DNA from: DATGEO01 sp035310015
GTDB lineage: Bacteria > Chloroflexota > Dormibacteria > Dormibacterales > Dormibacteraceae
Reading direction: 5' to 3'
DNA: 39,175 nucleotides
NCBI GenBank assembly: GCA_035310015.1
Contig: DATGEO010000053.1
Location: 1 to 39,175, forward strand
The notes under the pieces: model-generated
Databases searched by the model: none
Seen by the model: the letters and a program-made list of their open reading frames with translations, nothing else
Told to the model about the DNA's origin: nothing
In this document: piece after piece, positions 25,614-32,756 of the stretch
Layout: every line of letters begins with the position of its first letter
How positions within the stretch are numbered: the first letter of the stretch is position 1
Position numbers and translations under genes: made by a program

Positions 25614-26849
25614 GTGTTCCTGAGCGCCCTGTGGCTGGGCCTGAACTTTCAGTCGTCCGCGATGCTCCCGATAGTGGTGCCGGCGCAGCTGCTTCTCCTC
25701 ATCGACGCCGGCTCGATCGGCAGCGAGCGGCAGGCGGTCGTCCTGAGCCTGTTCTCCACCGCCGCCGCCCTGATCGCGGTGGCCGCCACACCGCTCGCCG
25801 GCTTCTGGAGCGACGAGCTCAAGCGGCGCTCGGGCACGCGCCGCCAGCTCATCACGGGCGGAATCGCGGTGGCGGTCGCCGGGCAGGTGGGGCTGGCGCT
25901 GACGACGCCGCTGGCCGTGTTCCTGGCGGGCGCGCTCCTCATGCTCATCGGCACGAATACCGCCACCGCCGCCTACCAGGGCCTGCTGCCCGACCTCGTC
26001 CGCAGGTCGGAGCGCGGCGCGGCGTCCGGGTGGCTCGGATTGATGACCTTGATCGGCAGCGTCGGCAGCCTTGCGGCGGCCGGGGTGCTGCTCGGCGGCG
26101 TCAGCCGGGGTCCCAGGCTCGAGTCGGAGGTCCGCACCGGCTCCGCCGAGTTTTACGCCGTCGCGGCAATGATCCTGGTCATCTGCGCCGCGACAACCGT
26201 GCTGGGCGTCAGGGAGAAGCGTGAGCCCGAAGCCACTCCCGCGGATGGCAGCCGCTGGACCGCCGCGCTTCGCCACCAGCCCTTCCGCGTGGTCTTCGCG
26301 GCCAGGGCCCTGGTGATGATCGGGCTCACGCTGTTCCTGACGTACATCGAGTACTACCTGGCGCAGACCAACGGCGCGGTCGGGTTCGTCGGTGCAACGG
26401 TGGTGGTCGCGCTGGTGGCGCTGGTGGCGGCGCTGTCGAGCTCGCTCCTTTTCGGCGTGCTCAGCGATCGAATCTCGCGGGTCAGCGTCGTCATCGCGGC
26501 CAACGTGCTGATGGCCGCGGCGGCGCTCATCTTCGTTGTCGCCCCAGGAGGTTTTCCGCTGGCGCCCCTCGCCGTCCTCTTCGGCCTCGGCTACGGCGCA
26601 TACCTGAGCGTCGACTGGGCGCTCGCCATCGACTCGCTGCCTGGAGCCGGCAGCTCCGCCCGCGACCTCGGCATCTTCACGGTATCGATCAATCTGCCGA
26701 CCCTGATCGCTCCCGCCCTTGGCGGTCTCGTCATCCTCAGCGCCGGTGCGCTTGGCCTGTCGGCGATCGCATACCGCCTTGTGTTCGTGCTGGCGGCAAT
26801 CTCGCTGCTGCTCGGCATCGTCGTCGTGAGACGGGTGCGTTTCGCGTGA
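25614..26849 (+). CDS. MFS transporter
   Basis: This membrane transporter of about 411 residues has twelve hydrophobic segments. The MFS loop 2-3 motif appears as GFWSDELKRRSGTRRQLI and its second-half counterpart as GVLSDRISRVSVV. It resembles the group with SLC45- or MelB-like loops, possibly sugar-linked, but no substrate is assigned. The GTG at 25614 is the first standard start. It leaves little cytoplasmic tail, and the frame upstream (ending GLGFRNQ) looks coding back to an ATA at 25554 that forms ATAG with the HAD stop. The true start is therefore uncertain. The stop overlaps the next gene as GTGA. Confidence 0.82.
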   Translation: MFLSALWLGLNFQSSAMLPIVVPAQLLLLIDAGSIGSERQAVVLSLFSTAAALIAVAATPLAGFWSDELKRRSGTRRQLITGGIAVAVAGQVGLALTTPLAVFLAGALLMLIGTNTATAAYQGLLPDLVRRSERGAASGWLGLMTLIGSVGSLAAAGVLLGGVSRGPRLESEVRTGSAEFYAVAAMILVICAATTVLGVREKREPEATPADGSRWTAALRHQPFRVVFAARALVMIGLTLFLTYIEYYLAQTNGAVGFVGATVVVALVALVAALSSSLLFGVLSDRISRVSVVIAANVLMAAAALIFVVAPGGFPLAPLAVLFGLGYGAYLSVDWALAIDSLPGAGSSARDLGIFTVSINLPTLIAPALGGLVILSAGALGLSAIAYRLVFVLAAISLLLGIVVVRRVRFA

Positions 26850-27400
26850 CCAGTGACCTGCGGTGGAGGGCATTTCGCCACGCGTGGCGCGCGTGGGCGT
26901 GGTGGGAGCGGTTGACGCTGTGGCTCATCCCGGTGACGCCGATCCGCCAGGGCTCGATCTTCGCCGTCCACGCGCGCCGGACCGGCGGCGTGCTCGAGCT
27001 GCACGTCGACAGCCGCGAGTACAACCGCCGGCGAAGTGCCGGAGCCTCGCCGTTCGGCATCCTTCGCGAACTGCGCGGAGACCTGGCCGCGCTGGCCGAC
27101 CGTATCCGCGCCGGCGAGTTCCCGAGCGCCCGCCTGCTGTGGGCGAGGTCGCTGATGGGCACGGCCGGTGGCGTCCTTGGATTCCACACCCGCCGGCTCC
27201 CGCGCACGCCCGCCACCGCCCTGCATCAGTACGCGCTCGTCGGCCTCGATGCTCTCTATCACCCGAAGGGCCTGCGCCGCCGGGCCACGCAGCGCTGGCC
27301 GGTCGAGACGACGATGACGGTCGACGAGCTGCTGCGCCGCCATCCCGAGAAGCCGGCCGCAGCCCAAGCCGGTGACCTGGTTTCGGAAGGCTTAAGCTGA
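26846..27400 (+). CDS. YkoP-like domain protein
   Basis: This 184-residue protein matches, by eye, the YkoP-like domain found next to or fused with polysaccharide deacetylases. Visible parts are QGSIFAVHARRTGGVLELHVDSREYN, then a helix, LRELRGDLAALADRI, then RLLWARSLMGTAGGVLGFHTRRLP, and the end TTMTVDELLRRHPEKP. No catalytic motif is known. The GTG start overlaps the transporter stop (GTGA), suggesting a shared job in envelope or sugar handling, which is inference. Confidence 0.6.
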   Translation: MTSDLRWRAFRHAWRAWAWWERLTLWLIPVTPIRQGSIFAVHARRTGGVLELHVDSREYNRRRSAGASPFGILRELRGDLAALADRIRAGEFPSARLLWARSLMGTAGGVLGFHTRRLPRTPATALHQYALVGLDALYHPKGLRRRATQRWPVETTMTVDELLRRHPEKPAAAQAGDLVSEGLS

Positions 27401-27411
27401 CCTGAAGTCAG
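27393..27411 (+). promoter_or_regulatory. -10 box TAAGCT with overlapping palindrome
   Basis: TAAGCT (27393-27398) is followed by the 15-base inverted repeat CTGAC-CTGAA-GTCAG (27397-27411), which would cover the transcript start of the secreted-protein gene. It is a candidate operator of TGAC-N5-GTCA type. Confidence 0.4.
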
Positions 27412-27440
27412 TTCCTCCCTTTCCACCTGGGGGTGTGCCG

Positions 27441-28112
27441 ATGCGCCGAGCCCGAATCGCGCGTTCGCTGTCCACGCTGGTCGCGGCCGGGGTCCTGGCC
27501 GCGCTCACCACCGCGCCGGTACTGGCCGCGACGGCCTCCGGCTGGAGCGTCGGCTCGTACACGCCCTCCGGCCAGACGCTCTCCAACGCCTCGGCCGACG
27601 CCCTGCCGAGCGGAGTCGCGACGTTCGACTTCACGAGTGCGCCGAACACGGCGCTGCTCGACACCACCAACGGCGCTTTCAAGGGCACGCTGCTCGGCGA
27701 CGATCGCAACAAGACCATCACCGCCACGTTCCACATCACGGGCGCGACCGGCGCGTTCACGTACTTCGGTGAGGGCACGTCTTCCAACCCATGCGGCACG
27801 CCGGCCAACGTCCGCCTCTTCTTCCAGACGTCCAACGCGGGCGGGTTCGACTACACGCACTACTGGTGGTCCGACAGCGCCTTCGCGCTGCTGGACGACG
27901 GCACCTTCACGCTGACCGCGGACGTGAGCCCGCTCGCCTGGTCCGACTGGAACGGCCAGCCGGCGGCGGCGAACGCCGACGCCTTCAACGCCGCCGCATC
28001 CGACGTCACGTTGATCGGCTTCTCGTTCGGTGGCGGCTGCTTCTTCGAGAACGGCGTGGGCACCACCGACGGTTCCGGAACGTTCGACCTCGACAGCTTC
28101 AACGTCAGCTAG
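27441..28112 (+). CDS. secreted protein, unknown function
   Basis: This 223-residue protein has a classical signal peptide: basic start MRRARIARS, hydrophobic core TLVAAGVLAALTTAPVLA and a predicted cut near VLA-ATA. The mature part is rich in Gly, Thr, Phe and Asp, has no membrane helix and looks beta-sandwich-like (ATFHITGATGAFTYFGEGTS, GTFTLTADVSPLAWSDWNG). Two cysteines (SNPCGT and GGGCFF) could form a disulfide. No enzyme motif is seen. The ATG at 27441 follows a G-rich site. It has its own promoter in the end of the YkoP-like gene. Confidence 0.68.
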   Translation: MRRARIARSLSTLVAAGVLAALTTAPVLAATASGWSVGSYTPSGQTLSNASADALPSGVATFDFTSAPNTALLDTTNGAFKGTLLGDDRNKTITATFHITGATGAFTYFGEGTSSNPCGTPANVRLFFQTSNAGGFDYTHYWWSDSAFALLDDGTFTLTADVSPLAWSDWNGQPAAANADAFNAAASDVTLIGFSFGGGCFFENGVGTTDGSGTFDLDSFNVS

Positions 28113-28953
28113 CGAAGTCCTCCAGCTCCAGCTCGGCGCGGTAGACGCGCCGCGCCGGGCCGGACTGGACGAGGTGGCCGCCCGGCTCGCGCCGCACGCT
28201 CAGGGCTCCGCCCGGCATCTCGACGCTGACGCGGTCGTGCACCAGCCCCGCGCGCATCGCCGCCGCCGCGACCGCGCTCGCGCTCGTGCCTGACGCCAGC
28301 GTGTAGCCGGCTCCGCGCTCCCAGATCTCGACGTGGAGCCGGCCGCGGTCGAGGACCTCGAAGAGCTGCATGTTGGTCCGCTCGGGAAACGCGGGATGGC
28401 GCTCGACGTGCGGCCCGAGCTCGATGCAGCGCTCGCGCGTGACCGGCTCGTTGAAGACCACGCAGTGGGGGTTGCCGACCGAGACGAGCATCGCCTCGAT
28501 CGTGCCCGCGGGCGTCTCCAGCCGCACGCGGTCGGGCTCGCCCTCGAAGCGCGCCGGCAGGTCTTCTGCGCGGAAAGAGGGCACGCCGATGTCGATCTCG
28601 CTCACGACCTCGGCGCCGTTGACGGAGAGCACGCGCACGGCGTTCGCGCGGTCGAGCGTGCGCAGCTCGAAGGAGTCGCCGGCGCCATGCTCGAGCACCG
28701 CGTGCGCGGCCGTGATGCGCAGGCCGTTTCCGCTCTTCTGTGCCTCCGAGCCGTCGGGGTTGAAGATCCGCACCGACATCGCCTGGGGGTCGAAAGCCAG
28801 CAGGCCGTCCGAGCCGAGGCCCCGGAAGCGATCGCACAGCACCGGCAGCAGCGCGACCAGCTCGTCCAGCCGCGTGTCTTGCGGGCCGGGCAGGTCGAGC
28901 ACGAGGTAGTCGTTGCCCAGCGCCTGGTACTTCAGCAGCTCGATTTGCGACAA
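28105..28953 (-). CDS. DapF-fold isomerase-like protein with Ser/Ser active site
   Basis: This 282-residue protein has the two-lobed diaminopimelate epimerase fold, seen in YQALGNDYLVLD, RFRGLGSDGLL, FNPDGSEAQKSGNG (65-77), GNPHCVVF, ERTNMQ and RGAGYTLASGTSASA. Canonical DapF uses one cysteine in each lobe (MCGNG and ACGTG). Here both are serine, Ser74 and Ser221, by direct reading. The usual two-thiol epimerisation is therefore unlikely, and the product may be different. The TTG start at 28953 fits the family N-terminus. An ATG at 29004 would collide with the divergent leader promoter. It ends convergent with the secreted-protein gene (8-base overlap). Confidence 0.82.
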   Translation of the reverse strand: MSQIELLKYQALGNDYLVLDLPGPQDTRLDELVALLPVLCDRFRGLGSDGLLAFDPQAMSVRIFNPDGSEAQKSGNGLRITAAHAVLEHGAGDSFELRTLDRANAVRVLSVNGAEVVSEIDIGVPSFRAEDLPARFEGEPDRVRLETPAGTIEAMLVSVGNPHCVVFNEPVTRERCIELGPHVERHPAFPERTNMQLFEVLDRGRLHVEIWERGAGYTLASGTSASAVAAAAMRAGLVHDRVSVEMPGGALSVRREPGGHLVQSGPARRVYRAELELEDFAS

Positions 28954-28973
28954 AGTCTCATTAGTGTGGGGAA

Positions 28974-29002
28974 TTGACGCAGCTGTTCGGGTGTTCGATA
29001 AC
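28974..29002 (+). promoter_or_regulatory. promoter of the sulfurtransferase leader
   Basis: TTGACG (28974-28979, five of six consensus bases) and GATAAC (28997-29002) are 17 bases apart. They would start transcription near 29009, only about 6-7 bases before the leader-peptide ATG. Confidence 0.5.
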
Positions 29003-29015
29003 ATTGCGGATACGG

Positions 29016-29081
29016 ATGCGGAGCCTCATCAGCTTCCCGGCACAGCGTCTGGTTCACTGCCCCGCCTGCTTCTGTAGCTAG
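29016..29081 (+). CDS. cysteine-rich leader peptide before sulfurtransferase operon
   Basis: This 21-codon reading frame starts with ATG and ends with TAG. Its last residues are VHCPACFCS, so three of its last seven codons are cysteine (TGC, TGC, TGT). It lies in the 5' region of a sulfurtransferase-DUF4395-thioredoxin operon, followed by a hairpin with alternative pairings and a T-rich stretch. Cysteine-ending upstream peptides that control sulfurtransferase genes by ribosome stalling are established in mycobacteria. This one fits that logic, but translation and control here are inference. It is too short to be found by ordinary gene callers. Confidence 0.6.
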   Translation: MRSLISFPAQRLVHCPACFCS

Positions 29082-29084
29082 GCC

Positions 29085-29116
29085 GGTCGCTTGCGCGCGC
29101 CCCTGAGGGCGCGACC
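29085..29116 (+). promoter_or_regulatory. candidate attenuator hairpin after the leader peptide
   Basis: GGTCGC (29085-29090) can pair with GCGACC (29111-29116) around GCCC-CTGA-GGGC, or CGCGCCC (29096-29102) can pair with GGGCGCG (29107-29113). The alternatives exclude each other. The stem begins four bases after the leader stop, so a stalled ribosome would cover it. A pyrimidine-rich run with TTTTTT (to about 29165) precedes the GGAGG of the next gene. Confidence 0.45.
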
Positions 29117-29181
29117 ACCCGACCTCTCTTCTTCGACTTCCCAATCCCTTTGGCTATTTCTTTTTTGGAGGATCGCGACAC

Positions 29182-30027
29182 ATGAGCTCATCGACGACAG
29201 CATCCAGGGCGCTGGTGACGACCGACTGGGCCGCCGAGCACGCCAACGACCAGGGCGTTCGCCTCGTCGAGGTGGACGTCGACCCCAGCAACTACGAGAA
29301 GGGCCACATCCCCGGCGCGGTGGGATGGAACTGGCGCAAGGACCTGCAGGACCAGGTGGTCCGCGATGTCGCCGGCAAGGAGGCGCTCGAGGAGCTGCTC
29401 GGCAGCAGCGGCATCACGCCCGACACCAACATCGTTCTCTACGGCGACAACAACAACTGGTTCGCCGCCTACGCCTACTGGGCGCTCAAGTACTACGGGC
29501 ACGACAAGGTCCAGCTCGTGGACGGCGGCCGCGTGAAGTGGGAGAAGGAAGGCCGCGAATACTCCACGGACGCGCCGAAGGTCGAGCGGACCAACTACAA
29601 GTTCCACGGCCAGCCTCGCGAGGAGCTGCGCGCCTACAAGGACCACGTGCAGTCGAAGCTCGGCAAGGCAGGCCTCGTCGACGTCCGCTCGCCGAAGGAG
29701 TACTCGGGCGAGCTGCTCGCGCCGGAGAACCTCCCGCAGGAAGGCGCGCAGCGCGGCGGCCACATCCCGACCGCGGTCAGCATCCCGTGGGGCACGGCCG
29801 TCAACACCGAGGACGGGACGTTCAAGAGCGTCGACGAGCTGAAGGAGATCTACGGCGGCAAGGGCATCACGCCGAACAAAGAGGTCATCGCCTACTGCCG
29901 TATCGGCGAGCGCTCGGCGCACACGTGGTTCGTGCTCAAGGAGCTGCTCGGCTACTCCGACGTTCGCAACTACGACGGCTCGTGGACCGAGTGGGGCAGC
30001 TCCATTCGCGTCCCGATCGAGAAGTAA
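29182..30027 (+). CDS. thiosulfate sulfurtransferase (rhodanese, two-domain)
   Basis: This 281-residue enzyme transfers sulfane sulfur from thiosulfate or a related donor to a thiol acceptor. Two rhodanese domains are present: an inactive N-terminal one (VRLVEVDVDPSNYEKGHIPGAVGW to about 130) and an active C-terminal one with Cys239 in AYCRIGERSAHTWF, the CRxGxR loop. The end motif YDGSWTEWG is typical of the actinobacterial CysA/SseA group. A GGAGG site lies 10 bases upstream of the ATG. It is the first structural gene of an operon with DUF4395 and a membrane thioredoxin, behind a Cys-rich leader peptide. Confidence 0.93.
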   Translation: MSSSTTASRALVTTDWAAEHANDQGVRLVEVDVDPSNYEKGHIPGAVGWNWRKDLQDQVVRDVAGKEALEELLGSSGITPDTNIVLYGDNNNWFAAYAYWALKYYGHDKVQLVDGGRVKWEKEGREYSTDAPKVERTNYKFHGQPREELRAYKDHVQSKLGKAGLVDVRSPKEYSGELLAPENLPQEGAQRGGHIPTAVSIPWGTAVNTEDGTFKSVDELKEIYGGKGITPNKEVIAYCRIGERSAHTWFVLKELLGYSDVRNYDGSWTEWGSSIRVPIEK

Positions 30028-30029
30028 AG

Positions 30030-30476
30030 ATGGCCGCAGGTCTGCAGACGGTCGACCACTCGGCGCTCAAGGTCAACCAGACCGGGATCGTCGCGACCGT
30101 TCTGGTGGCGTTCATCGGCAGCGCGTTCTTGCGCCCACTCCTGCTGCTCATCCCGCTGCTCGCGATCGTGCTGCTGGCCGGCACTTTCGTGCCGCAGCTG
30201 GCGCTGTTCAAGCAGCTCTACTTCAAGGTCCTGAAGCCGCGCGGCATCATCAAGCCGCGGCCGGTGCAGGATCGACCCGAGCCGCACAACTTCGCCCAGG
30301 GCCTCGGCGGCGTGTTCCTCGTCGTGGCCTCCGCCTTCCTGATCCCCGCGACCGTGATAGGCCTGGCGCTGGCGCTGCTGGTCGCGGTGCTGGCGTTCGT
30401 CAACCTCGCGTTCGGCTACTGCCTCGGCTGCCAGATCTACTTCCAGCTTGGCAAGCGGGGATTGATTCGGGCATGA
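30030..30476 (+). CDS. DUF4395 membrane protein
   Basis: This 148-residue integral membrane protein matches DUF4395: paired N-terminal helices after DHSALKVNQ, a loop with LKPRGIIKPRPVQDRPEPHNFAQGLGG, two more helices, and the conserved cytoplasmic end FGYCLGCQIYFQL, whose CxxC pair may be redox-active or metal-binding. DUF4395 genes commonly neighbour sulfurtransferase and thioredoxin genes. Here it starts two bases after the sulfurtransferase stop and overlaps the thioredoxin-like gene by ATGA, so the three are one translational unit. A role in sulfur or thiol transfer at the membrane is inferred. Confidence 0.9.
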   Translation: MAAGLQTVDHSALKVNQTGIVATVLVAFIGSAFLRPLLLLIPLLAIVLLAGTFVPQLALFKQLYFKVLKPRGIIKPRPVQDRPEPHNFAQGLGGVFLVVASAFLIPATVIGLALALLVAVLAFVNLAFGYCLGCQIYFQLGKRGLIRA

Positions 30477-30883
30477 GCACACAGCTCCTGGCTCTGGCGG
30501 TGGTGGGCGCGATTGTGCTCGCCGCCGCCGGCCTGGAGGCCTTTCGCGCGTGGAGCGCGCGCCGCGGCGCGCGCGGCGCGGCGGCGGCGCCCTCGAGCGA
30601 GCCTTACATCCTCTACTTCACCGGCGACGGCTGCACCGTGTGCCGGACGCACCAGGAGCCGGCGCTGGCCAGGCTCGACGGCGTGCGCGTGGAGAAGGTC
30701 GACGCTGTCGCCGACCGCGTGACCGCCGACCGCTTCCACGTCTACACGCTTCCGACCACCGTCGTGATGTCGGCCGGCGGCAAGGCGCTGCACGTGAACT
30801 ACGGCTACGCTCCCGCGCCGAAGCTGGAACGCCAGCTCGCCGACGCGCGGGGCCTCGGGCTGGGAGCCGCGGCCACCGTCTAA
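30473..30883 (+). CDS. membrane-anchored thioredoxin-like protein
   Basis: This 136-residue protein has one N-terminal membrane helix (about 4-24), a basic Arg/Ala linker and a thioredoxin-like domain with the active motif Cys54-x2-Cys57 in GDGCTVCRTHQEP. The cis-proline loop appears as YTLPTTVVM. It probably passes electrons or sulfur to the sulfurtransferase or DUF4395 partner. The ATG overlaps the DUF4395 stop by four bases. The topology of the thioredoxin domain is not certain. The positive linker after the helix favours the cytoplasmic side. Confidence 0.87.
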   Translation: MSTQLLALAVVGAIVLAAAGLEAFRAWSARRGARGAAAAPSSEPYILYFTGDGCTVCRTHQEPALARLDGVRVEKVDAVADRVTADRFHVYTLPTTVVMSAGGKALHVNYGYAPAPKLERQLADARGLGLGAAATV

Positions 30884-30886
30884 GCT
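30881..30886 (+). promoter_or_regulatory. -10 box TAAGCT, leaderless-type promoter
   Basis: TAAGCT overlaps the thioredoxin stop codon and ends 7 bases before the GTG of the solute-binding protein gene. Confidence 0.5.
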
Positions 30887-30893
30887 GGGGTTC

Positions 30894-32132
30894 GTGCTGC
30901 GCCGGGCGGTCCTTTTTCTCACGATCATGCTGCTCGCCGCCGCGTGCGGCGAGTCGTCGACCGCATCGAACCCGAACGTCGTCACGATCGGCGCGGTCTA
31001 TCCGCTCACGGGCCCGCAGGCGCCGGGCGGTCGCGACGAGCTCGCGGGCGTGCAGGCGGCGCTCCAGGTGGCCACGTCGAGCGGCGCCCTGCCGCGGCAC
31101 GTGCAGCTGCGTGTCATCGACGCGACCACGCCGCGCGCCGCAAGCGCGGCCGTGGATCGCCTGGTCAGGGAGGACCATGTCGCGGCCATTCTTGGCACGT
31201 ACGGAAGCACCCTCTCGGCGGCCGCGTCCGCGCGCGCCGAAGAGCTGAAGACCGTCTACTGGGAGACCGGCGCGGTCGCCGACCCGATCACCGCGCAGCG
31301 ACGCTACGTGTTTCGCACCGTGGCCACCGGCAGCTCGCTGGGCCGCGAGGCTGTGACCTTCACGCACGAGGTGCTCGTCCCCGCGAGCCGGTTGAAGGCT
31401 CCGCGCATAGTGATCGTGCAGGTCGACGACATCTACGGCCACTCCGTGGGCGGCGGGGAGATGGCGCTCGCCGGTTCGCTCGGCATCCACGTCGTCGACA
31501 CGATCACGTACAACCCCATCGCCTTCGACCCGGATGCGCTGGCCCGCCGCATCGCCTCCGACCGCGCCGACTTCCTCTGGGACGTGAGCTACCTCGACGA
31601 CGGCGTCGCGATCTGGAAGGCGATCGTCCGCAACCAGGTGCACCTGCTGGCGGCGGTCGGCACGAGCTCCGCCTTCTGCATGCCGGACTTCGGACGCCAG
31701 CTTGGGAGCGAGGCGGTAGGCGTCTACGCCGCCGACAAGCCCGACGCGGACATCAGCCCCGCGGCGCTGTCACCTGCCGGTCGGGTGCTGTTCCAGAAGG
31801 CCGTCGCCGCCTACGCGCGCTCGCGGCACACCGCGATGTCGATTCCCGCGGTCGCCGGATTCGTCGGGGGATGGGTGCTGTTCCACGACGTGCTGGGGGC
31901 GATCAGCGGCGCGGTGACCCCGGACTCGATCCGCTCGGCCGCGCTCGCCGTCGACGTGCCCGTGGGCGATGAGATCAACGGGGGCGGCGTGCGCTTCGGC
32001 CAGGACGGCTCGCTCGACGATGGCCAGAACACTCGGTCCGCCGCCGTGGTCGGCCAGTGGCAGGGGGTCGAGGACATGCGGATCGTCTACCCGGCGGCCT
32101 ACGCGACCTCGAAACCCCTGCCCCTCAGCTAG
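30894..32132 (+). CDS. ABC transporter substrate-binding lipoprotein, branched-chain amino acid type
   Basis: This 412-residue lipoprotein has signal MLRRAVLFLTIMLLAAAC with the lipid-anchored Cys18. The mature part is a type I periplasmic-binding fold: VVTIGAVYPLTGPQAPGGRDELAGVQ, HVAAILGTYGSTLSAAASARAEELKTVYWETGA and RIVIVQVDDIYGHSVGGGEM are the usual LivJ/UrtA-type segments. It should capture an amino acid, amide or urea-like ligand. No permease or ATPase gene is nearby, so it either serves a transporter elsewhere or acts as a sensor. It probably has its own promoter. Confidence 0.87.
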   Translation: MLRRAVLFLTIMLLAAACGESSTASNPNVVTIGAVYPLTGPQAPGGRDELAGVQAALQVATSSGALPRHVQLRVIDATTPRAASAAVDRLVREDHVAAILGTYGSTLSAAASARAEELKTVYWETGAVADPITAQRRYVFRTVATGSSLGREAVTFTHEVLVPASRLKAPRIVIVQVDDIYGHSVGGGEMALAGSLGIHVVDTITYNPIAFDPDALARRIASDRADFLWDVSYLDDGVAIWKAIVRNQVHLLAAVGTSSAFCMPDFGRQLGSEAVGVYAADKPDADISPAALSPAGRVLFQKAVAAYARSRHTAMSIPAVAGFVGGWVLFHDVLGAISGAVTPDSIRSAALAVDVPVGDEINGGGVRFGQDGSLDDGQNTRSAAVVGQWQGVEDMRIVYPAAYATSKPLPLS

Positions 32133-32142
32133 CGATGTAGAG

Positions 32143-32202
32143 CCGCGTTTGTGCACAAACGCGGGGAATTTGAGCGGAATTCTCTGCATTTGTGCGCAAA
32201 CG
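32143..32202. repeat. palindromic element B between convergent genes
   Basis: A perfect 22-base palindrome lies at 32143-32164 (half-site CCGCGTTTGTG). A second, imperfect copy, TTTGTGCGCAAACG, lies at 32189-32202, 41 bases after the equivalent position of the first. The element fills most of the 88-base gap between two convergent genes and shares GTGCGCAAAC with the element at 17191-17247. It could be a bidirectional terminator or a protein-binding pair. Confidence 0.6.
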
Positions 32203-32220
32203 AGTTGAATGCTGCCTCGC

Positions 32221-32727
32221 CTACTCCAGTGACCGCTGGACCAGCGTGATGTCCATCCAGCGGTCGAACTTGTTGGCGGCGTTGCGGATCGTGCCGATGG
32301 TCTCGAACCCGGCCTTCTTGTGCAGCTCGAGGCCCGAGCGGTTGTCGGCCGCGACGGTGGCGACGATCGTCTTGTAGCCGAGGCCGCGCGCCTGGCTGAT
32401 GAGCTCCGTCAGCAGCGCCCGGCCGATGCCCTTCCCCTGGTGCACGGGGTCGACGTAGACGAGGTCCTCGACGACGTCGATGCCGCGCTGCTTCCAGGGG
32501 AACAGCCGCGCCCAGCCGATCACGCCGCTCTCGTCGGTGGCGACGATGAGCTTCGAGCGGCGGCCGTGCTGCTCCCACCAAGCGGTTGCTTCCTCGGCGC
32601 TGAGCGGCTCGGAATCGATTGTCGCGAACGTCTGGTTGACCGCCCAGTTGTAGATGCCGACGATCGCGTTCAGGTCGTCGTTGGTCGCGGGACGGATGTC
32701 GAAGGCGGGGGCCTTGGTCCTGGGCAT
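32221..32727 (-). CDS. GNAT family N-acetyltransferase, phosphinothricin acetyltransferase-like
   Basis: This 168-residue single-domain GNAT enzyme opens with FDIRPATNDDLNAIVGIYNWAVNQTFATID, which is characteristic of the phosphinothricin and methionine-sulfone acetyltransferase group. The acetyl-CoA loop is VHQGKGIGRALL, and VAADNRSGLELHKKAGFETIGTIRN is the last strand-helix pair. The actual acceptor is unknown, and many homologues act on amino-acid analogues. It lies 29 bases after the F420-type oxidoreductase stop, with a fragment of the CCCTCACCC repeat in the gap. Confidence 0.87.
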   Translation of the reverse strand: MPRTKAPAFDIRPATNDDLNAIVGIYNWAVNQTFATIDSEPLSAEEATAWWEQHGRRSKLIVATDESGVIGWARLFPWKQRGIDVVEDLVYVDPVHQGKGIGRALLTELISQARGLGYKTIVATVAADNRSGLELHKKAGFETIGTIRNAANKFDRWMDITLVQRSLE

Positions 32728-32741
32728 CGACTAATTGTGAG

Positions 32742-32756
32742 CCCTCACCCAAACCC
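32742..32756. repeat. fragment of CCCTCACCC repeat
   Basis: CCCTCACCCAAACCC resembles the start of the repeat before greA but has no hairpin arm following it. It sits between two same-strand genes. Confidence 0.45.

Noticed and set aside
32734..32739. Leaderless-type promoter for the GNAT gene at 32727 (CACAAT on the minus strand)
   Set aside because: It lacks the TANNNT form seen elsewhere, and the gene may be read from the upstream oxidoreductase.
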